DNA of 64,000 bases from Paenibacillus dendrobii (lineage in GTDB: Bacteria; Bacillota; Bacilli; Paenibacillales; Paenibacillaceae). A program made the position numbers and the translations under genes. The notes below the pieces were generated by a model. It ran no database searches. It was not told the DNA's origin and saw nothing but the letters and a program-made list of their open reading frames with translations. Below, one piece after another: positions 43,790 through 54,130 of the stretch; position 1 is the first letter of the stretch; each line of letters opens with the position of its first letter. The DNA lies in contig NZ_WUBI01000001.1 of NCBI RefSeq assembly GCF_009807035.1, positions 806,001 through 870,000 on the forward strand, in the 5' to 3' direction.

Positions 43790-45151
43790 TTATTTTATAG
43801 CATGGAATGTAGTCCATTTACCGTTTACATATCGCCATACGAATATGACTCCTTTTATTAGCCAATCGCAATATATGGCAATCCATGTTGCAAGTAAATC
43901 CATGTGTAAGAAATAAACAAATGCATAAGCCAGTGCAATACGGCAGAAAAACATCGTACACATGCTGATTATCATCGGGAATTTGGCATCTCCGGCAGCG
44001 CGGAAAACAACAGGCAAGGTATTTCCAAGAGGCCAAATCAGCATCATTGCAATGGCATGACTCCAGACGATTTTAGTCGTCATCATCGTTGCTTCCTCGG
44101 ATAGGTTATAGACCTTCAATATCGTTGTTAAGAGTAACAATATGATAAGAGAGCTGATGATTTGCGCGATATAGATGATGCGTGTGATTTTCTTCGTGTA
44201 ATATCTGGCTTGCTCGTAATCCTCAGCGCCTACGCATCTGGAAATGATGACCGTTAATCCCAAACCGATGGCCATGCCCGGAAGCGCTTGGAACGTTACT
44301 ATCGTGCCACCGACCGAATTAGCGGCTATGGCCGCAGTTCCGAAGGTAGACACCAGACTCAGTACAAGGAGCCTTCCAAAATAAAACATCCCATTTTCTA
44401 TACCGTAAGGTACGCCAATCGCTAAAATCTGCTTGATCATCCCAACATCCAATTGGGGTCGCATCGTCTTTTCAAGAAATAATAGATTTTTAGGATGGAA
44501 TGCAAGAAAAATAATCATTCCAGCGGCCCCGAGTCTAGAGATTAGCGTGGAAATTGCAATACCTGAAGTACCCATGTCAAAAATAAAAATAAAAACTACG
44601 CTGCCGATCACATTCAAAATGTTCATATAAAGCATAATTTTCATAGGTAACTTTGAGTTTCCCATAGTTCGAAATATGGCTGCACCTGCGTTATACAATG
44701 CCAGAGAAGGAATGGATAACGCTACAATCATAAGATAGCTATTGGCGTGTGCGTATACGTCTTCCGTAATCTGACCAAACAGCCCGTGCAAAATGACATC
44801 TTTCATCAGGTAAGTCAGTGCCATGACCACGAGTCCCACACAGCCGATAAACCATACTAATTGATTGGAAACTTTTCTCGCTTCGTTCTCTTTCCGGTTT
44901 CCAAGGTACTGTCCGGCAATCACCGATCCCCCAGTGGCAAGGGCTGCAAAAATACTGATCAGCAAGGCCATGACAAACTCAACCAAAGATACGCCGGATA
45001 CTGCAGATTCGCTAACGGAAGCGACCATCATGGAGCTTATGAGGCCTACGGATAATTCTAAACATTGCTCAACCATAAGAGGTATAAACAATCTGGATAA
45101 ATCCCTATTTGAAAAAAACTTGGGGTTTGCAATTGATTTCTCCACAACCAT
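43790..45151 (-). CDS. MATE family efflux transporter
   Basis: About 453 residues, twelve membrane segments, two homologous halves each with a GG/GQ-containing helix (GGSVIAGQYLGNRKE in the first, GLTVIISRCVGAEDYEQAR in the second), typical of Na+ or H+ coupled multidrug exporters. The start is ATG at 45151 or GTG at 45145; the AGGGAG site suits the GTG better. It lies 142 nt downstream of a LysR gene in the same orientation. Confidence 0.88.
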   Translation of the reverse strand: MVVEKSIANPKFFSNRDLSRLFIPLMVEQCLELSVGLISSMMVASVSESAVSGVSLVEFVMALLISIFAALATGGSVIAGQYLGNRKENEARKVSNQLVWFIGCVGLVVMALTYLMKDVILHGLFGQITEDVYAHANSYLMIVALSIPSLALYNAGAAIFRTMGNSKLPMKIMLYMNILNVIGSVVFIFIFDMGTSGIAISTLISRLGAAGMIIFLAFHPKNLLFLEKTMRPQLDVGMIKQILAIGVPYGIENGMFYFGRLLVLSLVSTFGTAAIAANSVGGTIVTFQALPGMAIGLGLTVIISRCVGAEDYEQARYYTKKITRIIYIAQIISSLIILLLLTTILKVYNLSEEATMMTTKIVWSHAIAMMLIWPLGNTLPVVFRAAGDAKFPMIISMCTMFFCRIALAYAFVYFLHMDLLATWIAIYCDWLIKGVIFVWRYVNGKWTTFHAIK

Positions 45152-45293
45152 TACTCCCTTAATTCGAAGACGTTTGGCCAGATACGTTCTTCTCGGTTGC
45201 AATAAGCAGCATGAGCTAACAGAACGATCTGTACCCACGCCTTATTGTAAAGTAATCATTTGACTATATCTAATACTTATAATTGATCCTTTG

Positions 45294-46175
45294 TCATGCT
45301 TTTTTGTTATCTCTTATATATTGAATCAGCATCTCCGTTGCGGAATTGAACATTTGTGATTTTCTCCAAGCAAATACATGTCCCGTCGTGCGTGTTGGAG
45401 AAAATGGAATGAAGCAAGTATTTTTACTGCCGCGAATTTCATGGGCACCTTCGACACAGATCGCATATCCCAACTTTTGCTCTACCAAGAACGATGCATT
45501 GGTCAGCAGATTATGAGTAGCAAATATGTGAAGTTCGTCTTCTGTGACGCCAAACCAACTCGAAATTTCGTTCTTAACAATCATTCTTCTGGGAGGAATC
45601 AAAGGCAGCGTGCTGACTTCCTGCAGCCCGATGGACTCTCTTTGCGCTAGTGGATCATCCTTGCGCATCACAAGTCCCCATGTTTCGGTGTATGGCAAAT
45701 GAATGTAATTATACTTTGAGGTTTCAATGGGTTCTAGCAGAATCCCGATGTCAATGATACCCTTATCAAGTTTCTCGCGAATATCATCCCCGTCCGCACT
45801 GTATAGGTCATATCGAACTAGCGGATAACGTTCGGAGAACTCCCGAAGCACCTCTGAAAGCATGCGCGAGGCGATGGATTCTACGCAGCCAATGGACACG
45901 GTTCCACCGATCGAGTCCTTCTGATGGGCAAATTCATGTGTTGTTTTGCTGATTAAGGAGACAATTTCGTTTGCTCTTTGTTGAAACAGGATTCCATCGT
46001 TTGTTAATGTGATTTTTTTGTTTCCACGCTTGAATAAAATGGTGCCAAGTTCTTCTTCCAACTGCTTGAGTTGGCGGCTTAAATTGGGCTGTGTCACATG
46101 TAGCACTTCTGCTGCCTTGGTGATGCTCCCCTCTCTGGCAACAGTTAAATAATAATTTATGACCCTAAGTTCCAT
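45294..46175 (-). CDS. LysR family transcriptional regulator
   Basis: 293 residues: winged helix-turn-helix in 1-60 (SITKAAEVLHVTQPNLSRQLKQLEEE) and a substrate-binding-like effector domain. GGAGG precedes the ATG. Its position between the GNAT and MATE genes, same strand, suggests it could regulate the exporter. Effector unknown. Confidence 0.92.
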   Translation of the reverse strand: MELRVINYYLTVAREGSITKAAEVLHVTQPNLSRQLKQLEEELGTILFKRGNKKITLTNDGILFQQRANEIVSLISKTTHEFAHQKDSIGGTVSIGCVESIASRMLSEVLREFSERYPLVRYDLYSADGDDIREKLDKGIIDIGILLEPIETSKYNYIHLPYTETWGLVMRKDDPLAQRESIGLQEVSTLPLIPPRRMIVKNEISSWFGVTEDELHIFATHNLLTNASFLVEQKLGYAICVEGAHEIRGSKNTCFIPFSPTRTTGHVFAWRKSQMFNSATEMLIQYIRDNKKA

Positions 46176-46249
46176 GTAAAAGACCTCCTATACACGATAC
46201 ATTCTCCCTTGAACTTGTTTCCTGTTTACTGTATTTCAAACGGTAGAAT

Positions 46250-47098
46250 TCATAGCGTTTTCCGCAAGTATTGCGTAACATATTTTTCTTTAAAGCCAAG
46301 GCTGTCATACAGATTTCTGGCATAATTGCCGACAACGCACCAAAGGCCGACGTTCGTGCAGCCACGCTGATAAATCTCATTGCATACATACATAGCAAAC
46401 TTTCTACCGATCCCTAGCCCCTGAAGGTCTGGACGCACTGATATGCTGCTGAGTACATTGCCGGAAATGTGGCTATACGCGACGACTTCCCCATTGAATT
46501 CGTAGACAAAACGGTTTTCTGCATCCTTTATCCAGGATGTTCTCTCTTTTTCACTGGGCTGGGCAATCACAGAATCAGGAAAGCAACCGACACGGACCCG
46601 CATTTCATGAAAAGCTTTGGCATACAGAGACTGACTTACAAGATAGTCTTCGTCCTTATACTGCCGTACCGGAAGGTCTTCCAGGGGAAAGGGATCGCTG
46701 GTTCGCTGCATGAAAGACGATGAAAAGTATGGATCGTAACCAAGCTTGATTGCAAACGAAAGAGAAGCTTGATTTCCCACACGAAAGGAACTCCTTATTT
46801 TCTCGGTTCCACCCTCCAACAATTCGGTTTCAAAATATTTAGCCATTGCCGAACCGAACCCTTGCCTGCGGTACTCTGGGGCTACAAACACATTCAAATA
46901 GGACTGAGATCCAGGCTCATTCACTTGGGCCAGTGCAACAAGCTTGTCCTCAATATACGCCGCCCTAAACAAATCCGGTTCTTTGGTAAGCACTCGAAGA
47001 ATCTCTTCGCCTCCATCGGCATCATAGCTTAATAATTCTCTGGCGATTGGGTAATCTTTTTGACTGTATTGTTCGTATCGGATATTTGCCAAACTCAT
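46250..47098 (-). CDS. tandem GNAT acetyltransferase (two domains)
   Basis: 282 residues with two GNAT folds: the first with VAPEYRRQGFGSAMAKYF (about 71-90), the second with VRPDLQGLGIGRKFAMYV (about 220-237). Both acetyl-CoA loops look intact. Substrate unknown. A strong AAAGGAGG site precedes the ATG. Confidence 0.87.
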   Translation of the reverse strand: MSLANIRYEQYSQKDYPIARELLSYDADGGEEILRVLTKEPDLFRAAYIEDKLVALAQVNEPGSQSYLNVFVAPEYRRQGFGSAMAKYFETELLEGGTEKIRSSFRVGNQASLSFAIKLGYDPYFSSSFMQRTSDPFPLEDLPVRQYKDEDYLVSQSLYAKAFHEMRVRVGCFPDSVIAQPSEKERTSWIKDAENRFVYEFNGEVVAYSHISGNVLSSISVRPDLQGLGIGRKFAMYVCNEIYQRGCTNVGLWCVVGNYARNLYDSLGFKEKYVTQYLRKTL

Positions 47099-48324
<1,226 letters not shown>

Positions 48325-48656
48325 CCATCGCAATTTTATAAGATAATGGGTAGATTCTGTAGTCGTGATAAAACCAGGTAATATCTCGTTGATTCATCCA
48401 TTAGAGATCCAGTTAAGGAGCAGAGATGCGCTTAGGCATTCTGCTCCTATTTCGTTTTTAGACCAAAGAATGTGGATTTGCGCAATTACTCCGGTTATGA
48501 CTCATAAAGAGATCTCTCTTTCCGGCTTCTGCTTGAAAATCGCCTCTTTCGTCTCATTGACTCCACGATTACATTTTCTTACAATGTTCGATAGTACTTG
48601 AGTCCATCTCGTCTATGTTACTGTCCCATAATATATAACTTTTTGGGGGTGCCCTC
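48325..48656. other. intergenic region between reductase and SUKH-like gene
   Basis: Contains the reductase terminator (48416-48448) and a GGGGGT ribosome site just before 48657. No gene seen. Confidence 0.5.
48416..48448 (+). terminator. intrinsic terminator after aldo/keto reductase
   Basis: AGGAGCAGA (48416-48424) pairs with TCTGCTCCT (48440-48448), followed by ATTTCGTTTTT. Confidence 0.75.
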
Positions 48657-49253
48657 GTGAAAAGAAACCTTTCAACCGTTCAATATGACCCAGAGCTCGT
48701 TATGCAAGCGTCCTTTCCGGCGGAAACCGAGATTTACCTGCTGCAAAACGGGCTTCCTAGCATAGACGCCGGGGAGGCTGTTCTTGGTATCTGTTTTACA
48801 TCATTTGAGCATATCGGGTTTATTCAGGAAGGAGCTTACGAACTGCTGCCGATCGGATACGAATGGGACCCGTGTTCAGCAATTTTGGGTATAGCCAAAA
48901 ATTCGGGACATGTATACTCCTATCAGCCCAATACGAAGACGATCGGCTTCATGAACTCGAATATTCAACTGTTTCTATCCTTTCTGTCCTCTACCCGCTC
49001 ATTTATTTCCAGCAACACCGGCGGTGAACCCGAAACCATGACCCTTATGACGCAGAGTGAAGCCGCGGAACGCCTGGCCGCTTTCCACCGCGGGGAAATC
49101 GTTCCTCAGAGCCGGCCTCAACGCCGCGGTAATCGAGAGGCCGACCTGAAAATGCTGCGGGAGACTTTCATTCAACGGGATCCGAATAGTTTGGCCGATG
49201 ACAACATGTGGTGGAGCTGCGTGCTGGAACAGTTGGAGGTCGGTTTGTTGTAA
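48657..49253 (+). CDS. SUKH-4-like immunity family protein
   Basis: 198 residues, soluble. GTG start at 48657 with GGGGGT seven bases upstream. The region about 30-120 (LPIGYEWDPCSAILGIAKNS and the following VYSYQPNT, IQLFLSFLSS) resembles SUKH-4/SMI1-KNR4 domains. SUKH proteins act as immunity proteins to polymorphic toxins or in general regulation. No toxin gene lies beside it, so it may be an orphan immunity gene. Assignment is by fold-like pattern, moderate confidence. Confidence 0.65.
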   Translation: MKRNLSTVQYDPELVMQASFPAETEIYLLQNGLPSIDAGEAVLGICFTSFEHIGFIQEGAYELLPIGYEWDPCSAILGIAKNSGHVYSYQPNTKTIGFMNSNIQLFLSFLSSTRSFISSNTGGEPETMTLMTQSEAAERLAAFHRGEIVPQSRPQRRGNREADLKMLRETFIQRDPNSLADDNMWWSCVLEQLEVGLL

Positions 49254-49588
49254 ATAATCTTATTCATCTTCGGCAGCGCTGAAAAGGATAATGCCTAATC
49301 GAATTTAGCAACATCCCGAACATCGGAAATGAAGCGGAATATTAAAAACTATAGTACCACACGAATAAATTCGAATGAAGAAGATCGATCGAAAGACTCC
49401 CCTCAGATAACCGCGTGGGCATCATCTTCGAACATCCATCGGGTATTCCATTTCCTATATAGGTTAGACCCCTGTAAGTGTAGTTCCTTCAGAGTTATCG
49501 GGCCATGTTCATCGCTGGTCACTGCCCTTCAGTAAAAGAAAGGCTGCCGATTCTTCCGACAGCCCTCAACTTTAATATGTTCTTGATA
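49254..49588. other. intergenic region before the convergent UvrA-like gene
   Basis: No gene recognised. It holds the terminator of the UvrA-like gene at 49533-49565. The rest is featureless to the eye. Confidence 0.5.
49533..49565 (-). terminator. intrinsic terminator after UvrA-like gene
   Basis: GGCTGTCGG and TCGGCAGCC pair with small mismatches on the minus strand, followed by TTTCTTTTAC. It lies 24 nt past the stop. Confidence 0.75.
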
Positions 49589-51847
49589 TCAAGCCATCAA
49601 ATATTTGCCCGTGATCGACTGTTCCGCATGGATAATCTGAGTAGGTGTACCCTCGAACACCACCAGGCCGCCTTTGCTGCCTCCGTCCGGTCCCATATCG
49701 ATGATCCAGTCCGCTTGGCTGATCACTTCAAGGTTATGCTCGATGACGATCACTGTATTGCCGGTATTCACGAGGCGGTTCATGATCTCCAGCAAGTGGC
49801 CGATATCCGACATATGCAGGCCCGTCGTCGGCTCGTCCATTACGTAGATGCTGCCCTTCTTGTGCAGCTCACTTGCCAGCTTGATGCGCTGGCATTCGCC
49901 GCCCGAAAGCGTGCTAAGCGGCTGGCCGAGCGTAATATAGTTCAAACCTACGTCGCTCATCGCATGGAGTTTGCGTACAACCTCTTTGAGCTGGAAAAAT
50001 TCCAGTGCCTGCTCTATCGTCATCTCCAGTACATCTGCGATAGACTTGCCGTTCAGCTTGTACTCGAGTACCTCTTCCTTGAATCGTTTCCCGCCGCATA
50101 CTTCGCATGGCAGTTTCACGCTTTCGAAGAATGAAAGGTCCAAGTACACAACACCAAGTCCTTGGCAATGCTCGCAAGCTCCCTTGGAATTGAAGCTGAA
50201 CAAGCTTGGGCTCACCTTATTCGCGGAAGCAAACGCCTTGCGAACATCATCCAGTATCCCCGTGTAAGTCGCGGGATTCGAGCGTGTCGATACGCCTACC
50301 GCCGATTGGTCGATGACGATCGCATCCGAATGCTGACTCAAGAATATGTCATTAATCAGAGTGCTCTTGCCCGAGCCGGCGACGCCGGTAACAACGGTCA
50401 ACACGCCGGTTGGAATATCTATGCTCACGTTCTGCAAGTTGTGCAGCTTGGCATTCTGAATGGAGAGCTTGCCAGATGGCTGCCTGGAATCCTGCTTTAA
50501 CTGAAGATGGCGTTTCAGATGGTTACCCGTCAATGTACCAGACTCCAGCAGACCTGGGTAGCTTCCTTCATACACGATGTTACCTCCGCGGCTGCCCGCG
50601 TAAGGCCCCACGTCAACAATATGATCCGCCACCATGATGACATCGGGATCATGTTCAACGACAAGCACGGTGTTGCCTTTGTCGCGCAGTTTCTGAAGCA
50701 GTTCATTTAACCGGTGTACATCGCGGGGGTGGAGGCCAACGCTGGGTTCATCGAAGATGTAAGTGACATCCACCAGGCTCCCGCTCAGATGCTTCACCAT
50801 CTTGACTCTCTGCGACTCGCCGCCGGACAAGGTATCCGTCTCGCGGTCCAGCGTCAAGTAGTCAAGTCCGATGTCCACTAGATGCTGAAGACGCTCTGTC
50901 AGCGACTTGACCATAGGCGCGGCAGCAGCATCGTCAATCTCCTGGATGACACGGATGAGATGCCCAACTTCCATGGAAGACAGCTCCGCTATGTTATGAC
51001 CATGAATCCTGCAGCCTAGTGCGGCTTGACTGAGTCTCGCACCGTGGCAACTGAGGCAGGGACCCTCGATAATGTACGGTGCAACGGTTTGCTGCGTACG
51101 TTCGGACTTTGTCTTCACGTCCTGCTTGATGTATTTGTTCGTGAACTTTTCGATGACGCCTTCCACGGTAATATTCGTTGCCTTCCCGGCAAAATCCATT
51201 TTCACTTTTCTTGCTTTGCCGTACAGCAGCTGATCCAAATCTTCATCCGAGTAATCGCTAAGCTTCTTATCGGGATCATAGGAACCCGACTGCATGAGCA
51301 TGTTCCATTCCCATCCGTCCACCGTATAACCCGGAAGCATAACTGCCCCTTCTTGGAGCGATTTGGACATGTCCACCGCTTTGCTCATGTCTACGCCAAG
51401 GCTGCGCCCGATCCCGTTGCATTCGGGACACATGCCTTGCGGATCGTTGAACGAGAACATGTTTGCTCCCCCGACATAGGGCTTCCCCACTCGGGAAAAG
51501 AGCATCCTGAGAATGGGAGAAATATCGGTTATCGTACCCATCGTGGAATGGGAGCCGCCGCCCAGCGGCTTCTGATCGACGATAACTGCCATGCTCAGGT
51601 TCTCGATCGCATCCGCATCCGGCTGCGGATATTTAGGCAAAAACGTACGCACGAACATGCTGAAGTTCTCGTTCAGCAAACGTGTGGATTCAGCGGCAAT
51701 CGTATCGAAGACGATCGATGACTTGCCCGACCCGGATACACCGGTGAATATTGTGATTTTCCGCTTGGGAATGCGCAAGGAGACGTTCTTGAGATTGTTT
51801 TCCCGCGCGGCCGAGATGACGATATATTCCTGATTCGATTCGCTCAA
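49589..51847 (-). CDS. UvrA-like tandem ABC ATPase (short UvrA paralogue)
   Basis: About 752 residues, against about 950 for canonical UvrA. Two ABC units each with Walker A (GVSGSGKS near 36; GVAGSGKS in the second), LSGGE signatures and DEP Walker B motifs; zinc-binding pairs CPEC, CLSCHG, CEHC and CEVCGG. The UvrB-binding insertion of full UvrA appears reduced. Such class II UvrA proteins are linked to resistance to DNA-binding antibiotics rather than core repair. TTG start at 51847 has AAAGGG eight bases upstream; a GTG three codons earlier is too close to the ribosome site. Next to the ArsR gene, same strand. Confidence 0.9.
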   Translation of the reverse strand: MSESNQEYIVISAARENNLKNVSLRIPKRKITIFTGVSGSGKSSIVFDTIAAESTRLLNENFSMFVRTFLPKYPQPDADAIENLSMAVIVDQKPLGGGSHSTMGTITDISPILRMLFSRVGKPYVGGANMFSFNDPQGMCPECNGIGRSLGVDMSKAVDMSKSLQEGAVMLPGYTVDGWEWNMLMQSGSYDPDKKLSDYSDEDLDQLLYGKARKVKMDFAGKATNITVEGVIEKFTNKYIKQDVKTKSERTQQTVAPYIIEGPCLSCHGARLSQAALGCRIHGHNIAELSSMEVGHLIRVIQEIDDAAAAPMVKSLTERLQHLVDIGLDYLTLDRETDTLSGGESQRVKMVKHLSGSLVDVTYIFDEPSVGLHPRDVHRLNELLQKLRDKGNTVLVVEHDPDVIMVADHIVDVGPYAGSRGGNIVYEGSYPGLLESGTLTGNHLKRHLQLKQDSRQPSGKLSIQNAKLHNLQNVSIDIPTGVLTVVTGVAGSGKSTLINDIFLSQHSDAIVIDQSAVGVSTRSNPATYTGILDDVRKAFASANKVSPSLFSFNSKGACEHCQGLGVVYLDLSFFESVKLPCEVCGGKRFKEEVLEYKLNGKSIADVLEMTIEQALEFFQLKEVVRKLHAMSDVGLNYITLGQPLSTLSGGECQRIKLASELHKKGSIYVMDEPTTGLHMSDIGHLLEIMNRLVNTGNTVIVIEHNLEVISQADWIIDMGPDGGSKGGLVVFEGTPTQIIHAEQSITGKYLMA

Positions 51848-51933
51848 AACTAACACCCTTTCGATTGTGGTAATTTATAGTCGTGTCCGGTAGATTTGTA
51901 CGAGGAACGAACGTTAATTCTAGACCTGTGCGA

Positions 51934-52111
51934 TTATTGCAGCAACTTTTCAAGCTCGCCGCACATATGAGTCCATCATACTTCGCACCTTCGAGTGCTT
52001 GAGGATTCGTGATTCCGCTCTGTTCAAAATGGTGATTAACCTTTCCGTCCCTATTTCTTGCAGCGTCCAGGTGATCGTATTGACTTGCTCCAATGATAAT
52101 GTTGAACTCAC
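51934..52111 (-). pseudogene. internally deleted SRPBCC (AHSA1-like) remnant
   Basis: The frame opens with GTG overlapping the ArsR stop (GTGA), reads a short N-terminal piece, then jumps to TITWTLQEIG-like sequence typical of the AHSA1 fold centre, and after a further frame change ends GELEKLLQ-stop at 51934. About 60 residues remain of the usual 150, with at least one large deletion and one frameshift. Intact homologues are commonly coupled to ArsR repressors just like this one. Decay of the effector gene is inferred. Confidence 0.6.
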
Positions 52112-52437
52112 TCTTCTTCTTCCTCTAGTAATTGGTTCAAGCGCATCATATTCGCACTCCAAAACTTGCTGTAGAAAGCCACCCAGTCTTGGACTTCTCG
52201 AAGTGGAAAGGCGTTTAGCCTAAAACGCGTTTCTCTGCCGACTTTTCGGTCAATTACCAGCCCGGCATCTTTAAGGATCGTCAAATGCTTTGATACCGCT
52301 GTGCGCCCCATTTGAAACTGCGCCGTCAATTCATGAAGCGGTATCTCGTCTGCCTCTGCTAACAATTGAATCAGTCGGCGCCTTGTTGGATCTGCAATGG
52401 CGTCAAACACATCCCGGAACTGGTTGTTCTCGCTCAC
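52108..52437 (-). CDS. ArsR family transcriptional regulator
   Basis: 109 residues: winged helix-turn-helix with HELTAQFQMGRTAVSKHLTILKDAGLV. There is no obvious metal-binding cysteine pair in the usual position, as in the SRPBCC-associated ArsR group. Start ATG at 52437. Its natural partner gene downstream is a remnant, so its present target may be its own promoter or the UvrA-like gene. The upstream promoter is near-consensus with a repeated motif. Confidence 0.9.
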   Translation of the reverse strand: MSENNQFRDVFDAIADPTRRRLIQLLAEADEIPLHELTAQFQMGRTAVSKHLTILKDAGLVIDRKVGRETRFRLNAFPLREVQDWVAFYSKFWSANMMRLNQLLEEEEE

Positions 52438-52810
52438 AACATCCTCTCCTAAGTATGATTACCAATGGACAGCCATTCATTTCAAAACCTTCTCTAAGTC
52501 TCCCATGGGCTAATGCCTGTGAATGCAGCAGTTCATTTAAGTAAAAACTTATTCAGGTTCCAAACCTTCCAAATGCTTAACCTATTCTTTTATAGGCCCC
52601 CATTTGGTGTCGATATGATTATACGCCACCATTTGGTGTCCTGTCAAAGCTGTTATCAAACATCACAAGAAACCCATCCTTTATCAAGTTCTTACGGCTC
52701 AAACAATTCAATAACCACGAAGTTTCAAAGACTCATAGCAGGTTACGGTTATAGCAGTTTTTAATATGTAATTGTATTTTCCCAATAAAAAAAGCCGCGA
52801 AAATCGCGGC
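52438..52810. other. intergenic region before ArsR
   Basis: Holds the ArsR promoter/operator (52597-52647), about 160 nt of untranslated leader and, at the right end, the M20 terminator (52786-52813). No gene. Confidence 0.55.
52597..52647 (-). promoter_or_regulatory. consensus promoter with repeated operator for ArsR
   Basis: On the minus strand TTGACA (52642-52647) and TATAAT (52618-52623) match the sigma-A consensus exactly with an 18-nt spacer. The dyad CACCAAATGGTG (52627-52638) fills the spacer, and the 12-mer GACACCAAATGG occurs twice, 29 bp apart (52629-52640 and 52600-52611). This is where an ArsR repressor would block RNA polymerase. Confidence 0.7.
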
Positions 52811-52813
52811 TTA
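52786..52813 (-). terminator. intrinsic terminator after M20 amidohydrolase
   Basis: AAGCCGCGA pairs with TCGCGGCTT, followed by seven T on the minus strand; the stem starts at the stop codon. Confidence 0.88.
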
Positions 52814-53983
52814 TCGAGTAATTAATTCGTTCAAGCACCTTGTGGCCAAATGGCTGTAATATTCCGCTGCTTGCTGCAGCGCGGTCTCATCGGGATTAAA
52901 CTTCGGATGATGCAGCGCATAGGGCGAACTGGACCCCACATATACAAATGCTCCGGGAATTTGCTGGAGATAGTAAGAAAAATCCTCACCGCCCATGCGT
53001 GGTCCAAGCACCTTGGTGGCATATCCGGATTCTTCGGCCGCATCACTGGCAAATTGAGCCCAATAAGCATCGTTGATCGTGGCGAGTGGTCCTGGATACC
53101 ACTTCAGTTCGGCCGAGACACCTGCCGAGGCTCCGATCCCGTCAATGATCTGGCGAATCATCTCCGGAATGCGCTGCTGCACCTCCACATCAAGCGTTCT
53201 CACCGTCCCTTCGAGATCAACCGTTCCGGGAAGAACGTTCCAAGTGTTCCCGCCGGAGATACGGGTCAGGCTGACAACAACGGCATCAAGAGCACTGACC
53301 CGGCGGCTGCTGATGGTTTGTAGAGCGAGAATGATTTGCGAAGCGGCGACGATGGCATCGGTGCCTTTTTCAGGGGTGGCGGCATGCGCACCAATTCCGT
53401 TAATGACGATTTCGAACCGGTCTACGCCCGCGGTAATGGCGCCTTCGCACGTGCCAAGTTCTCCTACTGCAAGCTCCGGCAAATTGTGGAGACCAAAGAT
53501 AGCTAAGACGCCTTCCAGACCTCCGGAATCGACTACATCCTTAGCCCCGTGACCGGTCTCTTCGGCTGGCTGGAATACGACCCTGACCGTGCCTGGAAGC
53601 TCGTTTTCCTTTTCCTTCAGCAGATACGCGGCTCCCAGCGCCACTGTCGTATGAAAATCATGCCCGCAAGCATGCATTTTTCCTGACACTTTGGAACGAA
53701 ACGGAACGTCCGCCTCCTCATCGATTGGCAGCGCGTCGATATCCGCGCGAAGGGCCACGATTGGTCCCTTGCCAGTCCCGATTTGTGCAATGACTCCCGT
53801 CTTCAGCGTAGGTAAGTCCAGAATTTCAATGTTGGCTTGTTTCAGCCATGCTTTGATTTTGCCCGTCGTTTCGAACTCTTCGTTGGATAGTTCAGGTTCC
53901 TGGTGCAGATTGCGGCGGATTTCCACCAAGCGTTCCTGAAGTCCGCTAGTTTCGGCTATATTCTTCAAATCGGGATTAGTCAT
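52811..53983 (-). CDS. M20 family amidohydrolase (N-acyl amino acid / hippurate hydrolase type)
   Basis: 390 residues, cytoplasmic. Metal-binding C106-x-H108 (ACGHDFHTT), acids E141/E142 (PAEETGHGA) and a lid domain with GIGAHAATPEKGTD. The cysteine ligand marks the M20D branch, which cleaves N-acyl amino acids or related amides. AGGAGG precedes the ATG. Single gene with a strong terminator. Confidence 0.9.
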   Translation of the reverse strand: MTNPDLKNIAETSGLQERLVEIRRNLHQEPELSNEEFETTGKIKAWLKQANIEILDLPTLKTGVIAQIGTGKGPIVALRADIDALPIDEEADVPFRSKVSGKMHACGHDFHTTVALGAAYLLKEKENELPGTVRVVFQPAEETGHGAKDVVDSGGLEGVLAIFGLHNLPELAVGELGTCEGAITAGVDRFEIVINGIGAHAATPEKGTDAIVAASQIILALQTISSRRVSALDAVVVSLTRISGGNTWNVLPGTVDLEGTVRTLDVEVQQRIPEMIRQIIDGIGASAGVSAELKWYPGPLATINDAYWAQFASDAAEESGYATKVLGPRMGGEDFSYYLQQIPGAFVYVGSSSPYALHHPKFNPDETALQQAAEYYSHLATRCLNELITR

Positions 53984-54130
53984 GCCAATTCCTCCTCTAT
54001 CACCATATTGACCTCATCGTATCTGTTCTTCCAATAATGGTCAATGAAACGCAAGGATTACCCGATTCGTCAACCTTTCATTTTTGTTGAGAAAATGGAT
54101 CTTTTGCAGCGTTGTATGATCGTTTCAACA

